Of a stretch of 64,000 nt of DNA, positions 56,090 to 64,000 are shown in pieces. This DNA is from Fennellomyces sp. T-0311. Taxonomy: Eukaryota > Mucoromycota > Mucoromycetes > Mucorales > Lichtheimiaceae. The position numbers and the translations under genes were made by a program. The notes under the pieces were generated by a model that saw only the letters and a list, made by a program, of their open reading frames with translations, was not told the DNA's origin and made no database searches. The stretch lies in assembly GCA_025266875.1 (NCBI GenBank), contig JALLLT010000001.1, positions 558,001 through 622,000 of the forward strand. The letters run 5' to 3'. Within the stretch, counting starts at the first letter, position 1, and the number at the start of each line of letters is the position of its first letter.

Positions 56090-59000
56090 TTACTGTTTGG
56101 CCAGCGGGGACGCCGATGGCATGGTCGAAGAGAGCCATGCGTGTTGCTGGGTTTGCGGCTGCTGTTGGGGGACCATGTCATCACTCACGCTCCTTCGCTT
56201 CTTGCGACCATCGAACGAGGATGTGCTGGTGATTGCGGTCAGCTTACGCTTTTGATTATGGTTAGTGTGATGTCGTTTTGACGGAGAAGGAGGTGGTACT
56301 GGCGGTTTGACGGTCAGCTTGATGATGGGTCTGGTGGAAGCTGCCGGTTTCTTGGCGGCACAGCTGGGGCATACGTAATGATCAATGCTGGTTACCATGG
56401 CAGGGGTCAGATTGACACACTCGATATGGAACCATTCATGACAGGTGTCACAGCCGATCATTTGTGAGTTTAGATTCGGTTGTCGGCAGATGCAGTATGC
56501 ACTGTTGGCAGGCGGGGCTAGTGGTGGTGGTGATGGTGTTTCAGGTATAGATGGTTCATCCGTTACCATGGGAGTTGGCCAATTAGGTGCTGTCAAGGAT
56601 GGTACTCGTTGTAATACCGGTGAATACGATGCTACGGGTGACAAGACTTGCACCTTTCTGCGCAAAAACTCCGTTTCATCTTGCAGCACAATCTCGAGTC
56701 CTTCTAGTTCGCGCAAATGCTGCTTGATCAAGTCAATGTCTTCCACACCCAGCGCAGTCTTGGAACGACAGAACGCTTGCACCCTGCTTCGGAAAGATTG
56801 GAGGCGACTGACCACATCGGTGAGTAGCACGTGTGCCTTTGGAACAAACAAGAGCTTCTCATCCGCTTCATGAAGGAGTTGCAGGAGGTCTTCCAAACGC
56901 GCTCGTTCTTTGGATGCGTGGGGGATGGGTTGGCTGCCGTCGCAAATGGGGCACATGTATGATGTTTGTGCCTTGGCTTCCCGGCGAGATACCTTGACGC
57001 ACGGGCCATGGTACCATTCGTGACACAGATCGCATTCAATCATCAAACCAGATTCAGGCATGCGACATACACAGTACACATCGCTGGGCTTTTCTTCCGA
57101 TGCAGCTTTGGTGATTGTCTTGACATTCTGGGAAATGTCGTCCAAGATTGGATCGACTGACTTGTGGGCATATCCACGGTTCATGTTCAATGCCTTCTTG
57201 ACTTGCGCTGTCCAAGCATCCACCTTATCGGCTTCTGCCTGCAACACGTCAGCGCCTTCAACAAAAATGGGCAGCGTGCGAACGGATTTTAGAATGCGAT
57301 GCAATTCGCCTGTTGATGGTCGTTCGCTGAGATTTGGAGCAGCGCGCGCACGCTCCATGATTTGGTTGACATCTTTGATGGTCTCGGTGGCCCGTGTGGC
57401 AAGATCGTGTACTGCGTTATACAAGTGTGGTACTCTCGGAACACCGGGCTGCTGTGCCGCATCCAACACATCCTGAATGTTCTGCATGGTGATTGATGAC
57501 AGCTTGGGATGCTTGAGCAAAGGTTCAGCCTGCTGGATCCACTCGGCACCGCGTTTCTCTTTCTCGACAAGCGATAGATAGACGGGATCGTCGCTGGGGA
57601 CTTGGCAGACACGTGCCTGCTCAATCAGTCTCTCCAGTTCATTGTACTCGACAGCCGGATTGTTGGCAGCTTGTGGCGCATGTTCGTTCCACTCGCGTTG
57701 CTTGATGGTCATTTCGAGTTGCTGCATTTCAGGGAAATCCGCGCCCAGACTTGCACCCAGGTTGTATGCTTCCCTGTAGTCGCTGAGCGTGGATGCTGCA
57801 TCGTTCAATACGCGTTCTGCCGTGTTCTTTGCATCGGTCAGGGTTTTGAAGGTCTCCTCAAGCATGCCGATTTCAGGTGCATCAAACGATAATTTCGATA
57901 CGTCATCCAAAAGCTGCGATATGCGGCTGTATTTTTCGCCAGTGTACACTTTGTTGGTATCTTTGCTGTCTCGACGTCGGTGTTGATGTTTGCGAATGAT
58001 GTACTTGTTGGCCTCATCCAGCCAGCTAGTGGCTTGATGAACGTATTCTCGCAGCCAACGGGCTTCGTCAATAGGCACTGACATTTTCTCGGCTTCGGCT
58101 GCAAAGTTGCGCAAGGTCTTTAAGCTGGGTGCTGGCTGGGTACTGAGGGCTTGTCGTACTTTGTCGCTCCAGGCAGACGGAACACATGCGCGGCTGGCTG
58201 TTGTCTGCACCATGTCGTGCAATTGCTCCTCCGAGAAACGCAGTCGAAGTGTCTTCTTGGAGTAGTCGCACGTGCACAGCTGTTATATATGGGAATATAG
58301 GAGTCAGCTTCAGGACACGTACACACACTATAATGCGGATGTCTCATGAACTTACATCAGTAATATGCTCAAGACATGCTACTTTTGTTGTGCATTCACA
58401 TGAAATCTGTGATAGGTATGCATACGCATTGCAGAAAACACACTGCTGTTGCTCTTCTGGCAACTCAATGTTTTCTACCACCTGCCGGATCTTGGGGTAC
58501 TTTCGAAGCAGCTTGTTGCGGATCGTCACCTCCCGCTGCTGCATGTCTAGTAATGCATCTTTGAGCCAGTTGGATGTCTCGATCGAGTGGTCTTCTTGCA
58601 TGGCGGTCACCAAGAGTTCATCGTGCGAGAAGCAGGGCTGGCGGCGGTATTGCTGGTATCGTTTGGCGCATTCCAGACCAAAGTCTACCCACTCCATGGG
58701 AGCAAAGTTGACTGCCTCACAGAAGTTAAACTATAAAGCAAAAATGTTACTTGTGTTCCATCGTGTGAATCTTTTGTGTGCTTACGCCGTGGTTGAAACC
58801 GGAGTGGTACGCTTTGGGGAATGTGACAACAAATTGACCGGGGCGCTGATCGACGGCGTAGACGTTGACGTTGGCCTTGATCAGGCGTTCTGGACTGAGC
58901 ATGGTGACCAACTGGAAAAGAAGATCGGGCTGCTGTTCGAATAATTCGGGGACGGCAGCCTTCATGGTCTCTTCGAATTTGGCTGTGTCACTTCCGGGTA

Positions 59001-60651
59001 CGCCATACCACGTTTTTGTTTCTCCCCAGTGCATGTAATTGATCGAGTAGGTATAGTGATCTTCATTGTGCCAGCAGAATGCCGAGAAGCACATCCCGAT
59101 ATACAGCCAAGGGACCATCATACCGCTAATATCGGTCTTGATATGCGTGAAGAGGGATTGCGGCAAGATGGGAATCATATTAAGGTTCCAGGGTTCGTTG
59201 GCATAGCAACCATCAGGCTTTCTTTCCAGTGGCGCGAACCCACTTGTTATAAATGGGTGAGATTGGCTTTCCAAAAGAGGTTACAGCGAATATTTTTCGT
59301 ACCTGCCGTGCTGAGTGCTGTGGAGATCCGCGCCGTATTCTACTTCGCAAGTTTCGTGCGGGTTTTCGACGAGCCGCCAGAATTCGTCCTCGCAATCTTC
59401 TTCGGACGTCGGGTACTGGCCCTTGGGGCCAAACCACTCGCTCTTGAACTTGTCGCAAACTTTGTGGAAGGCCTGCAAGGTGTATTCTTCGCCGTCTTCG
59501 AATCCATAGTCACCACCTGCAGCTGTCAGGCATTTGAAACAATACCAGTCTGATTTCGGAACGGCGTTGAGTGCTGGTGTCAAACAGTACATGTGATAGC
59601 CACGGTCACAGCCATCGCAAAGCAATATCTCCTCCTCGTTCTCGCCGCTGCTGCAAATTTCGCAGGCCTGGCCGCCGTTGCTAGGAGACGATGCTGCATC
59701 TGCTGTGTATGTAACGTGGGTGTGAGAGGAGCTGTTATTTTTGAAAGCCGAAGGTATCAAATTACCTGGCTGACGACGCATCCCGTTGGCGGCGGGCGAG
59801 GGGATGTTGGCGGCCTCGTCTTCTTTGTGCTGGGCCAGCCACACCTCGTAGGGTAGGATGACCTTGTTGTAGGCCGACTTTAGGGCGTTGGACATGGAGG
59901 TGCACTGCTTGCGGGTGTAGCCCAGGATGCGGCCGATCTCTGCCCATTTCTTCTGCTGCGTAACCTAGAAACAACACAAAACGGAAAATTGTCAGCCGAT
60001 TTCTTTTCGTTTAAAATTTTCCACACGCACACACACACACGCACGCACACCCGCACACAATAACATACATTGTGGTAACCTCCCCGTTGCGCGACCTCCT
60101 TTTTCAGCTTGAACAGGTCGATGGGCCGCTTGTCCAGCTGAGGCACTTTGTTGACGGGGTGGCCGTGTAGCCGGTGGAACTTGTACAGCTGCTCCAGATA
60201 ATTCACATTGGCCCTTGTTTCGCCCTCCATACTGTTTAGCTTCTGGATGCGAGTTCTAAACCGGAACTCCTAAAAACGCCAAAACGAGAAAATTATGAGT
60301 TAGTGACCAGCGGCCGCAATGCGCACTGAGGATCGCAATCAAGGCAATCAGACAACTTGCCTCTGTGTTGAGACAGAAGGCCGGCTTGTAGCTCTTGGGC
60401 GGAACAATCTTGACGATGCCAAATTTTTCAGCCTCTGGTCTTATCTGCTGGATATATTTGATGGGTTCTTTAAACTCTTCTTCAGTTGGATAGTACGTGG
60501 GAGCCTCCTGAAGACCAAATATGCGAGGCCGGGTCCGCTTGGGCTCGTCGGCCGTCGTTTTGACAGTGCTAAGATCAAGTGCAATGCCTTTGCGATCATC
60601 CGCTGTCTTGCTATTAATATCACCGCTGATGGACTTCATTGTCAAGCGCAT
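56090..60651 (-). CDS. KDM5: KDM5/JARID1 histone H3K4 demethylase
   Basis: Minus-strand gene of about eight exons, roughly 1300-1350 residues, with the full family order. JmjN has [19 protein letters not shown] has [20 protein letters not shown]. The first PHD has [12 protein letters not shown]. JmjC holds the iron ligands in [11 protein letters not shown] and [12 protein letters not shown]. The C5HC2 zinc finger starts [19 protein letters not shown]-1-like helical region follows, then two further PHD fingers ([15 protein letters not shown] and [16 protein letters not shown]). It removes methyl groups from H3K4me3/me2 using Fe(II) and 2-oxoglutarate. The start is uncertain: ATG 60651 is the first good Met, but the frame runs 5' into a splice-acceptor-like ctttgttag at about 60700, so an upstream exon may exist. 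Confidence 0.95.
60021..60060. repeat. CA/TG microsatellite in a KDM5 intron
   Basis: An interrupted run of CA units (with CG and CC steps) of about 36 bases, inside the intron after the ARID-coding exon. Confidence 0.9.
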
Positions 60652-60945
60652 CACGGTGGAGGGTGATTTGTTCACAATCGAGGGTGACCCAGGGAGCTAA
60701 CAAAGGACGATAAATAGTCAGGCAGGAAAAAGAGTGTGGAGTTAGAGAGAGAGGAAGAAAAGAAACGGGATGTCTTCAGACGGATTCCCCAAAGGACTTC
60801 TCGCAAATATCGGCCAATCACGAATAAGCGAAAAGCGAAATTGGGCCCTCGCCCATATGGAAGCCACCTTGCAGCTTCTCTGGTGTGTCGCCAGTTTCCG
60901 TTGCAACGCCCTTTGGCCACGTCGCATATTTTTTTTATTATTATT

Positions 60946-62146
60946 TTATTCTCCCTGAAGCTGTTGTTGCACTCGCTGCAGCACCGGAGTGCACCCCATG
61001 GCCACCTTCCACGAAGCCAGGGCATCTGCTCTTGTGTTGCCGTTGCAGATGATGCCTACGGGTTTGTTGAGTTCGCTGGCCAGTCGCACCAGTCGATACG
61101 ATGAATACGTCGCCAGCGATGATCCAACGACCAGCACCGCCTCCGAGCGTCGTACCATGGCTTCGGCTTCTGATGTAACGTGCGCTTTGATGTTCTCGCC
61201 AAAAAAGACGACCTGGGGCTTCATTCTTCGGCTGGTGCAGTTTGTACACGGTGGAATGTCGAATGTGGCATAAGACATGTGCTCAGGTAACTCGACGTCA
61301 CCATCCGGATTGATCTTTGGTTTCTCGGGCAACAGTGACGCCCACGACGGATTGCGCGCAAATAGCCGTCGCTGAAAGTCTTCACGTGGTATCGTAGTAT
61401 GGCAGTCGAGACATTCCACTTGGAAAAGCGTGCCGTGTAATTCAACTATACGTTCGTTTGGTTGTGTTGCTGCTGCTCTATGTAAGTTGTCGACGTTTTG
61501 CGTAATAAGGTCTGCCACGTAGTTATTATCCATCATCCATGACAGAATCGTATGCGTAGGATTGGGTCTTGCTTTGGCCATTTCTCCCCAACCAACAAAA
61601 CCGCGCTATATATTCAATTGTCGTTTTTAGTACTGTTTAAATATACTTTTTTTTCTAAATCGAGCTTACCGCCCAATACCGTCTACGGAACAAGTCTGAT
61701 GAAATAAGCTCTTGATAAAGAATAGGTCTATGCTTGGGATTCACCACGTAGATACCCTAACTAAACATTTAGCTTTGATATTCACAAATGAACCTTTTAA
61801 CTAACGTCGGGTCCACGATATGCTTTGACCCCCGAGTCTGTGGAAACTCCTAAAGAAAAGTGTTGATAGTAGTTAGTAACAGCAGACAGAAAAAAAGGCA
61901 GCATTAGCACTCGCGCAATTTACCTGCACCAGTAACTACCAGGGTTTTCCCTTTATGCTTGGTTAGGAATTCAGTGACTATACTACTTGCTTCGTTCAAG
62001 TCGTCATGGATGTTGGGGATGGTGCTTCTCACAACTGTTTCTCTTAATTCCGGGATTTTTAGAGTAGCTGACCATACTTTGGATGCTGCTGCGGAATGAA
62101 CGGCTAAACAGTGATGGATAAGAGATGCAGGTGAGGATCGCACCAT
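60946..62146 (-). CDS. SIRT4: SIRT4-type (class II) sirtuin
   Basis: Four exons (62146-61924, 61849-61806, 61756-61670, 61605-60946), 337 residues. The Rossmann start LVVTGAGVSTDSGVKAYRG is standard for sirtuins. The class II blocks RRRYWARGFVGW, ITQNVDNLHRAA and ELHGTLFQVECLDC follow, then a zinc site (CLDC and CTNC), KPQVVFFGE, and VGSSLATYSSYRLV. It uses NAD+ to remove acyl groups (or transfer ADP-ribose) from lysines. SIRT4 is mitochondrial in animals. The first exon (about 70 residues before the core) contains Ser/Arg/Ala-rich sequence compatible with a targeting peptide. Saccharomyces has no class II sirtuin. It reads in the same direction as KDM5, 294 bases downstream of which it does not overlap. 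Confidence 0.94.
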
Positions 62147-62819
62147 TTAAAAAGCCGGAAACCTGGACTTTTTTTCTCGGGATTTTGCCCAGAGCTCTAC
62201 TGAGTTCGGATTTTACCTAAAGCTGCATAGTAACTTATCTGGTTGCCATGGCAGTTGAGTAACGACCCATAACCAAATCACGGTTATATAATATGTCTTG
62301 GAGCATATGTGTTAGCTTAAACAGCGAAATTTCTCCTTCTTGAACCCCTTCGGTATATTGATTATAGCAGGCTGCAATAGGCCAAGTACAGCCAGTAGTT
62401 AAATAACTTAAAAGAATCGACACCAAGATTGGGTTACCATGATTATTGTCGCATATACACATGCGTATTAACGGATAGTAACAAATAAATGTGGGGTTAT
62501 ATAGGTAATCAAGCAGGCTGATATCTCGCTGGCAGTAGCGTTACATTTCGCTAGTGATCAAGCATGCCAGCCATTTAGATCTCAAGTCGGATCTATCATG
62601 AGCATGTACTGTTGTGTTTGCTTAAATGAATCATGACGCTTATCGCTCCTCTTTTCCGTGAACTCGACCGGGGACACATAGCAGCCTTGGATCATTCGCC
62701 GCCACGGAAGAAATAATTTTTTAGCGGTGATGTCACCCTCTCAGAACACACCGCTTGTGTTTTTTTCGGTTGAGAACCGCACCCCAGCTTCCCCGTAAAC
62801 CCTTTGCACTATATTTGAC
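62147..62819. other. Divergent promoter region, SIRT4-like / ATP14
   Basis: About 670 bases between two divergently read genes. Small frames only, none protein-like. Confidence 0.6.
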
Positions 62820-63397
62820 ATGTCGTCGGTTGCCCGCATTGCTCTCGGCTCTATCGCCTCCAAGGTAATAAAATAAAACTTTTCACGGACGATGCGCACA
62901 ATTGAATATACATCAGAACTAACTGAACCGTTTCTTCTTTTTTCAAAAAATATATATATATAGGCTCCTTTCACCGTCCGTGCCATGGCTGCTCGTGGCA
63001 TCGCCACCTCTGCCGTTATGCAGAAGGGTAAACAATGCGCGCGTTTTTTTCATGATAGAAGCAGCTTCTGAACGAATGCCCGTGTTTGTTTAGATGTTGT
63101 CCAAGAATTGTACCTCAAGGAGCTCAAGGGCTACAAGCCCGCCCCTGCCGTAAGTTTGTGTTGGAAAACGGACCCCGGTAGACATCGTTAATAAAAAAAA
63201 ATAGGCCAAGGCTGATGAGTCCCAGGTCAAGGAGTTGAAGCTTCCCGCTGCTCCCCAGGTAGATAGTCAAAAGACGTCATAAACTCCAAGTGGTATTTGC
63301 TAATATGTGCGTGTAACTGTAGGCCCCAACTGTCGACGCTGACCTCTCTGAGCAATTGGCCAAGTACGACGCCGAACCCGAGGAGGCCACCCAGTAA
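62820..63397 (+). CDS. ATP14: Mitochondrial ATP synthase subunit h (Atp14)
   Basis: Five small exons (62820-62864, 62964-63027, 63094-63149, 63205-63258, 63323-63397) give 97 residues. The first 36 are a typical mitochondrial presequence (MSSVARIALGSIASK, then FTVRAMAARGIATSAV). The mature part begins DVVQELYLKELKGYKPAPA, the conserved block of subunit h, followed by an acidic, helical tail ending EPEEATQ. Subunit h is part of the peripheral stalk of the fungal F1Fo enzyme. It is shorter than yeast Atp14. A run of five exons in under 600 bases, one intron carrying a TA repeat next to the acceptor, is unusual for such a small gene. Codon use is strongly C-biased, as in highly expressed genes. 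Confidence 0.95.
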
Positions 63398-63785
63398 AAA
63401 AAGTTACTATAGATGCAAATCATTAAAAAAAGGACGGTTTATCCTACATATCATTGTTGAATGCGCACAATTTGCTGACGACTGTGGAATACGTTACAGT
63501 GGATAGTGATAGAATGATTGACTGGGTCTGGGGATGGGTCTTTTTGGTAAGCAGTTCATTTGTTATATATCATCAACTTGCTGGCTTGATGCATATATAT
63601 TACACATGGTCATGGATGAGCTACTATGAAGCCATAGCAATCGAATTTGGCAGAACAAACATTGATATATATTGGGATCGCCAAGATTGACTAGTTGATA
63701 GATGCAGTATGCCGTCCATGTAAATTATATCACTGACTGTCAATGTTATTGTCACATAGCATCACTGCAGCTTTCTTTCCCGAGA
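63398..63785. other. Intergenic after ATP14
   Basis: A 78-codon frame (63454-63690) is Trp/Tyr-rich and unlikely to be a gene. Confidence 0.5.
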
Positions 63786-64000
63786 ATGAACAGCGACAAC
63801 TCACCAATAGCACCCATACACCTGCAAAGATTCTTGACCGTTTTGTCCTCGGGGGTGGTAAATATTATCCTGTCGTATAATGGTCAACGCGACTTTTGGT
63901 CTGCTTGTCAGTTAGTCGCGATTAATACTGCTGGACTCTGTACTACGTGGAAAGCGTACGGGAAGCAGGACCATTCTCTGGGTACCAGGGCGAGATACTA
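63786..64000 (+). CDS. Possible N-terminal exon of an unknown gene, cut by window end
   Basis: ATG at 63786 opens a frame that stays open for 71 codons to the window end. It begins MNSDNSPIAPIHLQRFL and has ordinary protein composition (NGQRDFWSACQLVAINTAG). No domain recognised. Too short to be sure; sequence beyond the window would decide. Confidence 0.35.
   Translation, partial: MNSDNSPIAPIHLQRFLTVLSSGVVNIILSYNGQRDFWSACQLVAINTAGLCTTWKAYGKQDHSLGTRARY

Noticed and set aside
62951..62962. TA repeat
   Set aside because: Short intronic run before a splice acceptor; not a feature of interest on its own.
63454..63690. 78-codon Trp/Tyr-rich frame after ATP14
   Set aside because: Composition unlike a protein gene, and it lies in the 3' flank of ATP14.
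1..64000. CRISPR arrays, operons, rRNA genes
   Set aside because: None seen; gene structure with spliceosomal introns excludes a bacterial reading.

Overview
This window looks like nuclear DNA of a filamentous, early-diverging fungus. A Mucoromycota-type genome is my inference; no marker gene is present to prove it. The evidence is: genes split by many short GT-AG introns of about 50-75 bases; clearly fungal proteins (Vtc polyphosphate polymerase, Pan1-type endocytic scaffold, Rax1-like RGS protein, ATP synthase subunit h, GH18 chitinase); and several proteins in forms that yeasts have lost or reduced (ATG16 with a WD40 propeller, a SIRT4-type sirtuin, dynactin p27, multi-PHD KDM5, a TMBIM protein). 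I rebuilt exons by hand from splice sites. For VPS4, MAD2, ATG16, the methylase fusion, the second VTC gene, RAX1-like, PAN1-like, SIRT4-like and ATP14 the summed exon lengths are an exact multiple of three.

Layout. 1-5.3 kb: mitochondrial PPR protein (5' end outside the window) and VPS4. 5.4-10.1 kb: MAD2, an unrecognised relic-like stretch, an F-box protein and a small orphan ORF. 10.6-16.5 kb: ATG16, dynactin p27 and a family X DNA polymerase. 17.1-24.5 kb: the main discovery, a 20-exon gene for a 2112-residue protein with four Tudor/chromo-barrel-like repeats, two AT-hooks, two ZZ fingers, an extended PHD, a GATA-like finger and a bacterial-type DNA methylase domain carrying an HPPY motif. 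24.6-29.1 kb: two adjacent SPX-VTC genes, one with the catalytic residues and one that has lost them.

29.1-44.2 kb is gene-poor and full of wreckage. It holds an old gene duplicated in inverted orientation (30.9-32.6 and 42.8-43.8 kb), an LTR-like tandem insertion inside one copy, a tRNA-Thr-like relic, a broken TPR/F-box/LRR gene and a fragment of a nucleobase permease. Two intact genes lie inside it: a TMBIM (Bax inhibitor-like) gene and a divergent RAX1-like gene. 44.2-51 kb: NAT nucleobase permease, membrane-anchored GH18 chitinase and a frameshifted F-box/LRR gene. 51.6-63.4 kb: Pan1/intersectin-like scaffold, KDM5 histone demethylase, SIRT4-like sirtuin and ATP14. A possible first exon starts at 63.8 kb and runs off the end.

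Common themes are chromatin (methylase/reader fusion, KDM5), membrane traffic and autophagy (VPS4, ATG16, PAN1-like, p27), polyphosphate synthesis (VTC pair) and mitochondria (PPR, SIRT4-like, ATP14). Apart from the VTC pair there is no sign that neighbours are co-regulated.
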